Source: Bacteroidaceae bacterium (lineage in GTDB: Bacteria > Bacteroidota > Bacteroidia > Bacteroidales > Bacteroidaceae). From it: DNA of 64,000 nt. The stretch spans positions 1 through 64,000 of the forward strand of contig JAFYNL010000004.1 of assembly GCA_017548075.1 (NCBI GenBank), read 5' to 3'. The position numbers and the translations under genes are program-made. Shown here in pieces: positions 25,715-34,799 of this stretch. The first letter of the stretch is position 1; every line of letters starts with the position of its first letter. The notes under the pieces were generated by a model that made no database searches, had not been told where the DNA came from, and saw only the letters and a program-made list of their open reading frames with translations.

Positions 25715-27892
25715 ATGAAAGAGATTAACCTGACTGAACATCTGAAGCATTATTTTGGCTTCGACACCTTCAAGGGTGACCAGGAAGCCATCATCCGAAA
25801 CCTTCTCGAGGGCAAGGACACCTTTGTCCTGATGCCTACTGGCGGCGGTAAGTCCCTCTGCTATCAGTTGCCCGCTTTACTGAGCGAAGGTACTGCTATC
25901 GTTGTGTCTCCTCTCATCGCTCTAATGAAGAATCAGGTGGATGCTATCCGTCAGTTGACTGATGACGACGGCATCGCGCACTATCTCAACTCGTCGCTCA
26001 CCAAAGCACAAATTGATGCGGCAAAGGAAGACGTTATTGCTGGGCGCACAAAGTTGCTGTATGTTGCACCCGAATCGCTGACTAAAGAGGAGAACATACG
26101 CTTCCTTTCCAACACGAAGATCTCGTTCTATGCAGTCGATGAGGCGCATTGTATCTCTGAATGGGGACATGATTTCCGTCCGGAATACCGCAACATTCGG
26201 CCTTTGGTGGACCAAATAGGAAAGGCTCCGATTATAGCCTTGACTGCTACAGCTACAGATAAAGTCCGCACAGACATCAAGAAAAATCTTGGAATACCTG
26301 ATGCTGCGGAGTTCAAGAGCTCATTTAATAGGCCAAATCTTTACTACGAAATTCGTCCGAAAACGAAGGATGTTGATAAAGATATCACACGTTTTGTGCT
26401 CCAAAACAAGGGTAAGAGCGGCATTATTTATTGTCTGAGTCGTCGTCGTGTTGAGGAATTGGCGGAAATGCTCCGTACCAATAATATTCCTGCACGCGCC
26501 TATCATGCAGGAATGGAATCGGCAGAAAGGGCCGAGACTCAGGACGATTTCCTCATGGAGCGCATCGATGTCATCGTGGCCACCATTGCTTTTGGTATGG
26601 GCATCGACAAGCCGGATGTTCGTTACGTTATTCATTACGACATTCCCAAAAGCCTGGAAGGCTATTATCAGGAAACTGGTCGAGCAGGAAGAGATGGCGG
26701 AGAAGGCATTTGTCTGACGTTCTTCTCGCCTCATGACCTTCGAAAATTGGAGAAGTTCATGCAGGGTAAGCCTGTCGCAGAGCAGGATATCGGCCGACAG
26801 CTCCTGCAAGAAACGGCTGCTTATGCAGAAACTTCTATCTGTCGTCGCAAGTTCCTCTTGCATTATTTCGGTGAAGAATATGAACCTGAGAACTGCGGAA
26901 AGTGTGACAATTGCCTGCATCCTCGCGAAAGAGTGAAGGCTGTCAACGAACTTTTGCAAGTGCTTAAGGTCATCAATGCCATCAAGGAAGGGTTCAAGAC
27001 ACAGCATGTCATCGACATTCTTGTTGGCAACGAGACCGACGATGTCATAGCTCATCGCCACGAACTCCTCAACTGCTTCGGTTGCGGAGATGACCATGAG
27101 GCTCCATACTGGAATGCAGTCATCCGCCAAGCTATGATTTCGGGATACATAGAGAAAGGCATCGAGAACTACGGCCTGCTGAGTATCACGGAACAGGGAC
27201 GTGCCTATATGAAAGATCCCGAAGAGTTCTACGTCATGGAAGACCGCGAGTTCGACGACTTCAACGACGTTGCAGGAGAAGGGACTTCTGTGCTCGACGA
27301 GACCTTGTTCGCTATGCTCAAAGACCTTCGCCGAGATGTTGCTCGCCGAAAGAACTTGCCTCCTTATGTCATCTTCCAGGATCCTTCGCTCGAAGATATG
27401 GCGACGTCATATCCCACAACAGTCGAAGAGTTGAAGAATATCAAGGGCGTAGGCGAAGGCAAGGCAAATCGTTATGGAGCCGAGTTCTGTCAACTCATCG
27501 CGCGTTACTGCGAGGAGAACGAGATTGACCGCTTCGAGGACTTCCGCGTGCGTACCCTCGTCAACAAGAGCGCCGATAAAGTCAGCATCATTCTCGCCAT
27601 CGACAGACAGGTTGACCTTGAGGAAATCGCTAGAACTAAAGGCTTGACTCTTGACGAACTGCTCGACGAAATTTATTCCATCGTTGATAGTGGCACAAAA
27701 CTCAACTTGGATTATTACATCCGAGAGGTAATGGATGACGACCACATGCAAGACATCTACGACTATTTCCGCGAGGCAGAGGATAACAATATTGACGATG
27801 CTCTCGAGGAGTTCGCAGATGATGAGGACGAATACACCGAGGAGGAAATCAAACTTGTCCGTATCAAGTTCCTTGCCGAAAACGGCCACTAA
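25715..27892 (+). CDS. recQ: ATP-dependent DNA helicase RecQ
   Basis: The 725-residue protein has Walker A MPTGGGKSLCYQLPA (near residue 40), the DEAH box VDEAHCISEWGHDFRPEY (near 140), helicase motif VI QETGRAGRDG (near 318), the zinc-binding cysteines of the RQC domain (CRRKFLLHYFGE, CGKCDNCL near 376-402) and an HRDC domain near 530-610. A highly acidic C-terminal tail (DDEDEYTEEE) extends about 110 residues past HRDC. It unwinds DNA in recombination and repair. Confidence 0.96.
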   Translation: MKEINLTEHLKHYFGFDTFKGDQEAIIRNLLEGKDTFVLMPTGGGKSLCYQLPALLSEGTAIVVSPLIALMKNQVDAIRQLTDDDGIAHYLNSSLTKAQIDAAKEDVIAGRTKLLYVAPESLTKEENIRFLSNTKISFYAVDEAHCISEWGHDFRPEYRNIRPLVDQIGKAPIIALTATATDKVRTDIKKNLGIPDAAEFKSSFNRPNLYYEIRPKTKDVDKDITRFVLQNKGKSGIIYCLSRRRVEELAEMLRTNNIPARAYHAGMESAERAETQDDFLMERIDVIVATIAFGMGIDKPDVRYVIHYDIPKSLEGYYQETGRAGRDGGEGICLTFFSPHDLRKLEKFMQGKPVAEQDIGRQLLQETAAYAETSICRRKFLLHYFGEEYEPENCGKCDNCLHPRERVKAVNELLQVLKVINAIKEGFKTQHVIDILVGNETDDVIAHRHELLNCFGCGDDHEAPYWNAVIRQAMISGYIEKGIENYGLLSITEQGRAYMKDPEEFYVMEDREFDDFNDVAGEGTSVLDETLFAMLKDLRRDVARRKNLPPYVIFQDPSLEDMATSYPTTVEELKNIKGVGEGKANRYGAEFCQLIARYCEENEIDRFEDFRVRTLVNKSADKVSIILAIDRQVDLEEIARTKGLTLDELLDEIYSIVDSGTKLNLDYYIREVMDDDHMQDIYDYFREAEDNNIDDALEEFADDEDEYTEEEIKLVRIKFLAENGH

Positions 27893-27922
27893 GAAATCCG
27901 CTCCACAAGACATCTTCCAACA

Positions 27923-27990
27923 ACTGCAGTGACGATGGCCAACTTCACGTGTGATGTTTGCCAACTTTACGAGTGACGTTTGGTAACGAA
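27923..27990. repeat. 22-bp periodic palindromic element, degenerate copy H
   Basis: TTCACGTGTGAT begins at 27944 and TTTACGAGTGAC at 27966, a 22-base step, with GGCCAAC and TTTGCCAAC spacers. Left part: ACTGCAGTGACG. It begins 30 bases after the recQ stop and has lost most symmetry. Confidence 0.6.
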
Positions 27991-28086
27991 GCTATTTCTT
28001 TCTACAGATTTGCTTAATCTTTGTTCAAAAACTCCTATACTTGCGAATATAACTAACAAAAGAAAGTCAGAAATCCCAGAATGTCG

Positions 28087-28094
28087 TACCTTTG
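28087..28094 (+). promoter_or_regulatory. -7 element for the secreted chimeric protein
   Basis: TACCTTTG matches TAnnTTTG. The leader is about 70 bases long and contains a small GAGA/TCTC hairpin (28106-28119). Confidence 0.55.
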
Positions 28095-28169
28095 CACCTC
28101 GATTGAGAGAAAATCTCGAAAATAAGCATTAACTAATAGATTTATTATATAAGGTAAATTAATTACACT

Positions 28170-29270
28170 ATGAAAAGGCAAAGTTTTTTAAGGCTTGTGG
28201 GCCTAATGTTACTGGCGCTTACCATGAACCAGCCAGCACACGCTGGTGATTTTTTAAGTTGGTTGAGTGACTTCTTTAATGAGTATTACAACGAGCGAGA
28301 GTATGGTCCGCAATGTTATTCTGAAGTTAATGCAAAAACTGGCATAGGTGAGGGTAAGGTCTATGTGGAGTGGGCAAGACAAAATACGAGTTATAGCGCA
28401 GAATATGTGAGTCCAAAACTCAAGACAGAGATTTCTGTTCAATCACCATCCGACCTTACTTCAAGAGCAGGATATGGAAATACAACCACGAATCACAAAT
28501 ATGTTTTCTGTGCCTCCCCAGAGGAGGGTTGGGAATTTGAAGGCGTGTACACCGATGAAGATTGTCAATATGAGTATAGTCCTACTGATAGCCAAATACA
28601 AGATGGGATTTATGCTGGTAAAGTAGAAGTAGCAACAAATAGTTCTACGAGTTCTACTAATCACCCAGTTCTGAACCTCTATGCACGTTTTTCTTTAAGT
28701 GTCACCATTGGTAGCCGTTTGTACAGCACACTCTACTACAGCAACTACAACTTCAAGGTGCCCACTGGCGTAACCGCTACTACTTATAAACTTGGCAACG
28801 GCAGCGGCAAGCTTGATGTGAGCACGACCTATAGCGCAGGCCAAATAATCCCTGCCGGCGAGGCTGTTGTGCTGAATGGTGCTGCTGGAACATATGAGTT
28901 TGTTCCTGTATCTGGCACCTATGCAAAGGACAACAAAAATATTCTGCAGGGCTTTGACGAAGCAACCACAACCACCGGCGGCGACAAGTACTATGCCCTC
29001 CAGTGGAGTAATGAGAAGGGCAAGGTCGGCTTCTTCTGGGTTAACAATAATGGTGCCGCATTCACAAGTCCTGCCCACAAGGCATACCTCGCCCTCAGCG
29101 GAACATCCGGCGTTAAGGGCTTTACCTTTGAGGAAGAAGACCCAACAGGCATCAATGAAGTTGAGTCCAACTTCAACGATGACGAAGTTATCTATAACAT
29201 CGCTGGTCAGCGCATTAACAAGATGCAGAAGGGTATTAACATTATTAACGGTAAAAAGATTCTGAAGTAA
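28170..29270 (+). CDS. Secreted protein of unknown function with sorting-like tail
   Basis: The 366-residue protein has a signal peptide (cleavage near AHAG, residue 25). The first half (to about residue 175) is AT-rich, unlike its neighbours, and unrecognised. The second half (from about SRLYSTLYYSNYNFKVP) has the base composition of the rest of the window and resembles a C-terminal beta domain that I believe recurs in many Prevotella secreted proteins (IPAGEAVVLNGAAGTYEF, AHKAYLAL). It ends with IYNIAGQRINKMQKGINIING-type residues, a short tail like type IX secretion sorting signals. It looks like a modular cell-surface protein in which a variable head was joined to a conserved tail. One base separates it from the next small gene. 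Confidence 0.65.
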   Translation: MKRQSFLRLVGLMLLALTMNQPAHAGDFLSWLSDFFNEYYNEREYGPQCYSEVNAKTGIGEGKVYVEWARQNTSYSAEYVSPKLKTEISVQSPSDLTSRAGYGNTTTNHKYVFCASPEEGWEFEGVYTDEDCQYEYSPTDSQIQDGIYAGKVEVATNSSTSSTNHPVLNLYARFSLSVTIGSRLYSTLYYSNYNFKVPTGVTATTYKLGNGSGKLDVSTTYSAGQIIPAGEAVVLNGAAGTYEFVPVSGTYAKDNKNILQGFDEATTTTGGDKYYALQWSNEKGKVGFFWVNNNGAAFTSPAHKAYLALSGTSGVKGFTFEEEDPTGINEVESNFNDDEVIYNIAGQRINKMQKGINIINGKKILK

Positions 29271-29271
29271 T

Positions 29272-29451
29272 ATGAAAAAGACATATATCATACCCGAGGC
29301 CATCAGCATCAGCCTTGACCCCAAAATGCCTCTCCTTCTTGGTTATTCCGATGGCATGGGTGATGGCCAGATCCTTACCAAAGAGAATGTTGATGGGCTT
29401 AATGATAGCTCCACAGGTGGCGGCAAGAACATCTGGGACGAGGAATGGTAA
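29272..29451 (+). CDS. 59-residue small protein, MKKTYIIPE type
   Basis: An intact short reading frame starts one base after the stop of the secreted protein and ends at TAA. It begins MKKTYIIPEA, has no membrane segment or cleavable signal, is Gly/Asp/Asn rich and ends with the acidic-aromatic NIWDEEW. From memory, small proteins with the same start and a Trp-Asp-Glu end are frequent in Prevotella; their function is unknown to me. Tight coupling to the upstream gene and the hairpin terminator after it support a two-gene operon. Confidence 0.65.
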   Translation: MKKTYIIPEAISISLDPKMPLLLGYSDGMGDGQILTKENVDGLNDSSTGGGKNIWDEEW

Positions 29452-29509
29452 CAGGCGAGCCTGTCCGGCCTCTTCCTAACCCTCTCCTAGAGGAAAGGGA
29501 ATAGATAAG

Positions 29510-29550
29510 AGAAGAGCCCGCTTGGCAGTAATGTCAGGCGGGCTTCTCTA
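29510..29550. terminator. Hairpin terminator after the small protein
   Basis: AGAAGAGCCCGCTTG pairs with CAGGCGGGCTTCTCT across a short loop, giving a long stem. It lies between convergent transcripts (the small-protein operon and kbl). Confidence 0.75.
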
Positions 29551-29613
29551 TTCTTTGCTGTGGTTAGTTTACTTCAGCACACCACGGGGAAGAACCTTGG
29601 CGTTTGAAGTTTT

Positions 29614-30801
29614 CTACTTCAACACGCCGAGTTCTTTGCCGACCTTAATGAAGGCTGCGATGCACTTGTCGAGGTGTTCGCGCTTGTGTCCTGCAGAGAG
29701 TTGAACACGGATGCGAGCCTCGCCCTTCGGCACAACAGGATAGTAGAAACCTGTTACGTAGATGCCTTCTTCCTGCATCTTTGCGGCGAAAACCTGCGAG
29801 AGTTTTGCGTCGTAAAGCATTACAGCGCAAATTGCACTCTGCGTTGGTTTGATGTCGAAACCTGCTGCCATCATCTTGTCGCGGAAGTAGTTGACGTTCT
29901 CTACCAAGCGGTCGTGCAGTTCGTTGCTTTCCTTGAGCATCTTGAAGACCTCAAGCGAAGCGCCGATAATGCAAGGTGCCAGAGAGTTGGAGAATAGGTA
30001 AGGGCGTGAACGTTGACGCAGCAAGTCGATGATTTCCTTGCGACCTGTTGTGAAGCCACCAAGTGCGCCACCAAAAGCTTTGCCGAGCGTGCCTGTATAG
30101 ATATCGACGCGTCCGTAAGTGTCGGTCAGTTCGCTGACACCATGACCTGTTTTGCCTACGACTCCAGCCGAGTGGCTTTCATCGACCATCACAAGTGCGT
30201 CGTACTTCTCAGCGAGGTCACAAATCTTATCCATCGGGGCAACATTGCCATCCATCGAGAACACGCCGTCGGTCACGATGATGCGGAAGCGCTGTGCCTG
30301 TGCCTCTTGCAGGCACTTTTCCAGTTCTTCCATGTTGGCGTTGGCATAACGATAGCGTTTTGCCTTGCAGAGGCGAACGCCGTCGATGATGCTGGCGTGG
30401 TTGAGCGCATCGCTGATGATGGCATCTTCTTCCGTGAAGAGAGGCTCGAAAACGCCACCATTTGCATCGAAGCAAGCTGCATAGAGGATGGTGTCCTCCG
30501 TCTTGAAGTAGTCGCTGATGGCAGCCTCCAGTTGCTTGTGAATGTCCTGTGTGCCGCAGATGAAACGCACGCTCGACATACCAAAACCGCGTTCCTGCAT
30601 CATCTTGGTAGCACCCTCGATGAGACGTGGGTGGTCGGAGAGGCCGAGGTAGTTGTTTGCACAGAAGTTAAGCACTTCCTTTCCCTTCACCTGAATGGCA
30701 GCCTTCTGCGGACTTTCTATGAGGCGCTCTTCCTTGTAAAGGCCAGCTTCACGAATCTCAGCGAGCGTCTGACTGAGATGTTCTTTCATTTTTCCGTACA
30801 T
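29614..30801 (-). CDS. kbl: Glycine C-acetyltransferase (2-amino-3-ketobutyrate CoA ligase)
   Basis: The 395-residue PLP enzyme of the alpha-oxoamine synthase family cleaves 2-amino-3-oxobutyrate with CoA into glycine and acetyl-CoA. Seen: N-terminus MYGKMKEHLSQTLAEIREAG, FCANNYLGLSDHP near residue 45, DESHSAGVVGKTGHG near 207 and the PLP Lys in TGTLGKAFGGALGG near 243. It is divergent from the threonine dehydrogenase gene, so the two steps of threonine breakdown share one regulatory region. Confidence 0.95.
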   Translation of the reverse strand: MYGKMKEHLSQTLAEIREAGLYKEERLIESPQKAAIQVKGKEVLNFCANNYLGLSDHPRLIEGATKMMQERGFGMSSVRFICGTQDIHKQLEAAISDYFKTEDTILYAACFDANGGVFEPLFTEEDAIISDALNHASIIDGVRLCKAKRYRYANANMEELEKCLQEAQAQRFRIIVTDGVFSMDGNVAPMDKICDLAEKYDALVMVDESHSAGVVGKTGHGVSELTDTYGRVDIYTGTLGKAFGGALGGFTTGRKEIIDLLRQRSRPYLFSNSLAPCIIGASLEVFKMLKESNELHDRLVENVNYFRDKMMAAGFDIKPTQSAICAVMLYDAKLSQVFAAKMQEEGIYVTGFYYPVVPKGEARIRVQLSAGHKREHLDKCIAAFIKVGKELGVLK

Positions 30802-30840
30802 AGTATGTTAGTTTATTGAGGTTATATTAAATTTGTTATG

Positions 30841-30848
30841 CAAAAGTA
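30841..30848 (-). promoter_or_regulatory. -7 element for kbl
   Basis: The minus strand reads TACTTTTG, a TAnnTTTG match 40 bases upstream of kbl. Confidence 0.55.
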
Positions 30849-30857
30849 CAAAATATT

Positions 30858-30892
30858 TATGAATTATGGATGACTAATTATGAATAATTTCG
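30858..30892 (+). repeat. Heptamer-like run between kbl and tdh promoters
   Basis: TATGAAT, TATGGAT, GACTAAT, TATGAAT and AATTTCG follow a 7-base period and fill the space between the two divergent -7 elements. Confidence 0.55.
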
Positions 30893-30900
30893 TAACTTTG
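30893..30900 (+). promoter_or_regulatory. -7 element for tdh
   Basis: TAACTTTG lies 33 bases upstream of the ATG at 30934 and rules out an upstream in-frame ATG at 30880. Confidence 0.6.
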
Positions 30901-30933
30901 TGGTCGCAAAAAACTAAAACTTACAAAACACGA

Positions 30934-31887
30934 ATGAAAAACATACTTATTATTGGTTCAACAGGTCAGATTGGTTCTGAACTGACCATGCATCTGAGAA
31001 GTATTTATGGTAACGAACACGTTGTAGCAGGCTACATTCCTGGAGCTGAGCCGAAAGGTGAACTCTTGGAAAGTGGTCCGTCGGCTCTTGCAGACGTTAT
31101 TGATGCGCAGAGCATTGCTGATGCGGTGAAGAAGTACAACGTCGACGCCATCTACAACCTTGCGGCTCTGCTGTCAGTTGTGGCTGAGTCGAAGCCTCGT
31201 TTGGCTTGGAAGATTGGCATCGACGGCCTTTGGAACATCCTCGAGATTGCTCGCGAGAACAATTGCGCAGTATTCACTCCCAGTTCTATCGGCTCGTTTG
31301 GATTGGAGACGCCACACGATATGACCCCTCAAGACACCATTCAGAGGCCTCGTACCATTTATGGTGTTTCGAAGGTGACGACTGAGTTGCTGAGCGACTG
31401 GTACTTCCACAAGTACGGAGTTGACACGCGTTCCGTTCGCTTCCCAGGCATCATTTCCTACGTCACACCTCCAGGTGGTGGCACTACCGACTATGCTGTC
31501 GACATCTATTACTACGCCGTTCGTGGCGAACGCTTTACCTGTCCCATCAAGGCTGGCACGCACATGGACATGATGTATATGCCTGATGCTCTTCACGCAG
31601 CACAGATGCTGATGGAGGCCGACCCGACTCGACTGAAACATCGCAACGGCTTCAACATCGCAGCGATGAGTTTCGACCCCGAAATGATTTACCAGAACAT
31701 CAAGAAGTACAAGCCCGAGTTCGAGATGGTCTATGACGTTGATCCTTTGAAACAGTCGATTGCTGACTCTTGGCCCAATTTGATGGACGACAGTTGTGCT
31801 CGTCAGGAATGGGATTGGAAGCACCAGTATGGCCTCGATGAAATGACGAAGGACATGCTCGAAAAGTTGGCTAAGAAGCTTCTTTAA
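30934..31887 (+). CDS. L-threonine 3-dehydrogenase, short-chain (SDR) type
   Basis: A 317-residue NAD-dependent protein of the extended SDR (epimerase-like) fold. Seen: NAD loop GSTGQIGSEL (residues 7-16), NLAALLSVVAE near 80, YGVSKVTTE with the catalytic Tyr and Lys near 145, and GGGTTDYAVD near 185, as in the UDP-galactose-epimerase-like threonine dehydrogenases. It should oxidise threonine to 2-amino-3-oxobutyrate, which the divergent Kbl splits to glycine. An epimerase role is the alternative, but the kbl linkage argues for threonine. Confidence 0.85.
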   Translation: MKNILIIGSTGQIGSELTMHLRSIYGNEHVVAGYIPGAEPKGELLESGPSALADVIDAQSIADAVKKYNVDAIYNLAALLSVVAESKPRLAWKIGIDGLWNILEIARENNCAVFTPSSIGSFGLETPHDMTPQDTIQRPRTIYGVSKVTTELLSDWYFHKYGVDTRSVRFPGIISYVTPPGGGTTDYAVDIYYYAVRGERFTCPIKAGTHMDMMYMPDALHAAQMLMEADPTRLKHRNGFNIAAMSFDPEMIYQNIKKYKPEFEMVYDVDPLKQSIADSWPNLMDDSCARQEWDWKHQYGLDEMTKDMLEKLAKKLL

Positions 31888-31922
31888 GAGAGATTCTTAG
31901 TCCTTCTGCAAGGCTGATAAAT

Positions 31923-31963
31923 AAAGAGAGCGTGCCGCGTCGAAAAACGTAGCACGCTCTTAT
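31923..31963. terminator. Bidirectional terminator between tdh and lpdA
   Basis: AAGAGAGCGTGC pairs with GCACGCTCTT (with further inner pairing GCGT/ACGT), followed by ATTCT. It lies in a convergent gap. Confidence 0.8.
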
Positions 31964-31965
31964 TC

Positions 31966-32077
31966 TAAATGTAGCACGTTACGATGGCAATCATAACGTG
32001 TTAAGTTTGCAATCGTAACACGTTACGTTCGCGATTTAACCACGTTACGTTTGACAACGACGCTGCAGTCGTTTCAA
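31966..32077. repeat. 22-bp periodic palindromic element, copy D
   Basis: Cores begin at 31971 (GTAGCACGTTAC), 31993 (ATAACGTGTTAA), 32015 (GTAACACGTTAC) and about 32037 (TAACCACGTTAC), followed by GACGCTGCAGTCGTTTCAA. The right arm overlaps the lpdA stop codon (minus strand TGA, 32074-32076). Confidence 0.85.
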
Positions 32078-33285
32078 TTCACCTCTATGAGTACCTCCGA
32101 AAGAGTCGGGTGAATGTGGACGGTTTCGCGAAGTTGACGGAGCGTCGCACCAAGGGTGATGTAGGCAGTAACCTCTTGAACGAGGTCGGCAGCGTGTGCT
32201 CCGAAGACATGAGCACTAAGCAACTTTCCTTCCTCAGGCTCGCAGCAAAGCTTCACCATACCTTCCGTCTCGTTCATCGCGAGAGCCTTTCCGTTAGCAC
32301 GATAGAAGGCTTTGTGGCACTCGAACGCTGTTCCGGCTTCCTTCAACTGGTCCTCCGTCGGTCCGACACAAGCAGCTTCCGGCTCTGTGAAGATGGCTGC
32401 AGGCATTACCTCGAAACGAATCTTGTCCTCGATGCCGAGGATGCGATTCACGACATGAATGCCCTGCATCTCCGCAGCATGAGCCAACATCTGCCGGCTA
32501 TTCACGTCGCCGATGGCATAGATACCTTTCACAGATGTCTCGAAGTCATCGTTGACGGCAATTCCACCCCGCTCGTCAAAGTCGAAACCAGCATTCGCGA
32601 AGTCCGCCGAAACGTTTGGCTTGCGGCCTGTTGCCATGAGGATGATGTCGGCATCAATCTCCGAGAGATCTTGTACGGCTGTCTTCATGCGGAAAGTTAT
32701 GCCGCGCTTCTCGAGGAGTTTCCGAAGACGTTTGGCAATGTCGCTGTCCACCATCGGCAAGCACTCCTTGAGATATTCGATGACGGTCACTTCCGAACCA
32801 AAGCGTTGGAACACGCTCGCGAACTCCATCCCTATGACGCCCGCGCCGATGATGCAGAGCTTCTGGGGTCGCTCCTTGAGCCCGAGCAAGCCAGTAGAAT
32901 CGACGACTCGCGGACTGTCGGCTCCTGCAATAGGCAACATCTTGGGCGAGCTGCCCGTTGCCACGATGATGTTGGGAGCCGTGTAGCCGCTTACGGTGTG
33001 TGCGTCGATGAAGACTCCTTTCTCGCGAACCAGCGTGATGTTGGGATGAGAAAGCAGCGTCTCAACGCCTCCACGCAGCGCCTCCACCACTTGCTGCTGC
33101 CTTTCAACGGCTTCAGCAAAAGTGGTAGAGTGTACGTAAGTTTTCGTCGGAATGCAACCAACATTGAGACAAGTGCCACCAACATTGACGTCCTCGAAGA
33201 TAACGACCTTGAGTCCGTGCTTTGCAGCATAGACGGCAGCCTTGTAGCCACCAGGTCCGGCACCTATAATAATAAGGTCTGTCAT
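32074..33285 (-). CDS. lpdA: Dihydrolipoyl dehydrogenase (glycine cleavage L protein)
   Basis: The 403-residue FAD/NAD disulfide oxidoreductase reoxidises the dihydrolipoyl arm of GcvH. Seen: FAD loop IIIGAGPGGYKAA (residue 4), redox disulfide GGTCLNVGCIPTK (near 36), NAD loop CIIGAGVIGMEFA (near 145), IYAIGDVN (near 258) and the C-terminal HIHPTLSE with the active-site His. It is shorter than usual (about 450-470) but has all domains. Its start overlaps the gcvPB stop by ATGA. It is the last gene of the gcv operon. Confidence 0.93.
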   Translation of the reverse strand: MTDLIIIGAGPGGYKAAVYAAKHGLKVVIFEDVNVGGTCLNVGCIPTKTYVHSTTFAEAVERQQQVVEALRGGVETLLSHPNITLVREKGVFIDAHTVSGYTAPNIIVATGSSPKMLPIAGADSPRVVDSTGLLGLKERPQKLCIIGAGVIGMEFASVFQRFGSEVTVIEYLKECLPMVDSDIAKRLRKLLEKRGITFRMKTAVQDLSEIDADIILMATGRKPNVSADFANAGFDFDERGGIAVNDDFETSVKGIYAIGDVNSRQMLAHAAEMQGIHVVNRILGIEDKIRFEVMPAAIFTEPEAACVGPTEDQLKEAGTAFECHKAFYRANGKALAMNETEGMVKLCCEPEEGKLLSAHVFGAHAADLVQEVTAYITLGATLRQLRETVHIHPTLSEVLIEVN

Positions 33286-34799
33286 ACTTCTAACGATTTC
33301 CAATAGGTTGTCACAGGTTGCTTTGCAGCCAGAACATCATCGACGCGACCGATGGGAGTATTGTGAGGAGCAGTCTTCACAAGCTCTGGATCAGTCTTGG
33401 CTTCCTCGGCAATCTTGCGCATCACGGCAATGAAGGCATCAATCGTCTCCTTGCTCTCGTTCTCGGTAGGCTCAATCATGAGGCTCTCGTGGAAGAGTAG
33501 GGGGAAGTAGATGGTTGGTGCGTGGTAGCCGTAATCAAGTAGACGCTTGGCAACATCCATCGTTGTGACGCCTGTCGTCTTGTCCACAAGGCCGTCGAAG
33601 ACCACTTCGTGCTTGCACAAGCCCTTGATTGGAAGCAGGTACTCGCCCTTCAAACTTTCCTTGATATAGTTGGCGTTGAGGGTTGCCAGAGGTCCTACCT
33701 TCTTGATGTTTTCACTTCCAAGCGACAGGATGTAAGCGTAGGCTTTCAGCATGACGCCAAAGTTGCCGAAGAAGTTGCCGATGCTGCCGAGTGAAGAGTC
33801 TGTGCCCCAGTCGACGATAAAGCCTTCCCATTCGGTCGGTCCGTCTTCGGGAATGTCGTAATTGACCACAACCTTCTTGACTCTTGGGGTAGGCAGGAAC
33901 TGTTCCAAACCCTCGCGAACGCCGACTGGACCGCTGCCAGGACCGCCACCGCCATGAGGTGTGGAGAACGTCTTGTGCAGGTTGATATGCATGACGTCGA
34001 AGCCCATATCGCCAGGACGGCACTCTCCGAGCAGCGCATTGAGGTTCGCTCCGTCGTAATACATCAGGCCACCGGCCTTATGAACAAGTTCCGTAATCTC
34101 CAAGACACGCGGTTCGAAGATGCCAAGCGTATTGGGATTGGTCATCATCATGGCTGCCACTTCGCTTCCCATCTCATTAAGAAGTTCGCGAAGATGCTCG
34201 ACATCGACGGTGCCGTCAGCAAGGCTCTTCACCTCCACGACTTCGAGTCCGCAGACAGCTGCCGAGGCAGGATTGGTGCCGTGAGCAGAGTCGGGAATCA
34301 ATACCTTTGTGCGAGCGGCATCCTTTCGGCTTTCGTGATAGGCGCGAATGACCATCAAGCCGGTCAACTCGCCATGTGCTCCGGCACAAGGATTCAAGGT
34401 GAATTCCTTGAGGCCAGCAAGCTCGGCAAGCGATTCTTGCAGATTGTAGTACACTTCCAGCGCACCTTGACATGTTACGGCGGGTTGCAGAGGATGCAAT
34501 CCGGCGAAAGCTTTCATGCCAGCAATCTCTTCGTTGATGACAGGATTGTACTTCATCGTGCATGAGCCGAGTGGATAGAAACCGTCGTTCACGCCGAAGT
34601 TGTTGTGACTGAGATTTGTGTAGTGACGAACGACAGTCAGTTCGTCGCACTCGGGCAACCTTGCTGCTTCCTTGCGGCGAAGTGCTGCGGGAAGCTCTGC
34701 AGTTGTGTGTGTGCGGTCATAATCCTGCGGAAGGGAGTAACCCTTGCGTCCTTTCTTCGACAACTCGAAGATAAGGTTTCCATATAATGTCCTGTTCAT
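33282..34799 (-). CDS. gcvPB: Glycine dehydrogenase (decarboxylating) subunit 2
   Basis: A 505-residue PLP-dependent P protein, beta half. The PLP Lys is in NLHKTFSTPHGGGGPG (near residue 270). The N-terminal region LPECDELTVVRHYTNLSHNNFGVNDGFYPLGSCTMKYNP is the family mark. It decarboxylates glycine together with GcvPA. It overlaps both neighbours by ATGA. Split P protein is one of two known arrangements. Confidence 0.96.
   Translation of the reverse strand: MNRTLYGNLIFELSKKGRKGYSLPQDYDRTHTTAELPAALRRKEAARLPECDELTVVRHYTNLSHNNFGVNDGFYPLGSCTMKYNPVINEEIAGMKAFAGLHPLQPAVTCQGALEVYYNLQESLAELAGLKEFTLNPCAGAHGELTGLMVIRAYHESRKDAARTKVLIPDSAHGTNPASAAVCGLEVVEVKSLADGTVDVEHLRELLNEMGSEVAAMMMTNPNTLGIFEPRVLEITELVHKAGGLMYYDGANLNALLGECRPGDMGFDVMHINLHKTFSTPHGGGGPGSGPVGVREGLEQFLPTPRVKKVVVNYDIPEDGPTEWEGFIVDWGTDSSLGSIGNFFGNFGVMLKAYAYILSLGSENIKKVGPLATLNANYIKESLKGEYLLPIKGLCKHEVVFDGLVDKTTGVTTMDVAKRLLDYGYHAPTIYFPLLFHESLMIEPTENESKETIDAFIAVMRKIAEEAKTDPELVKTAPHNTPIGRVDDVLAAKQPVTTYWKSLEV

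Noticed and set aside
30880-30933. Longer N-terminus for the threonine dehydrogenase
   Set aside because: The upstream ATG precedes the TAACTTTG element and the added residues are not family-like.
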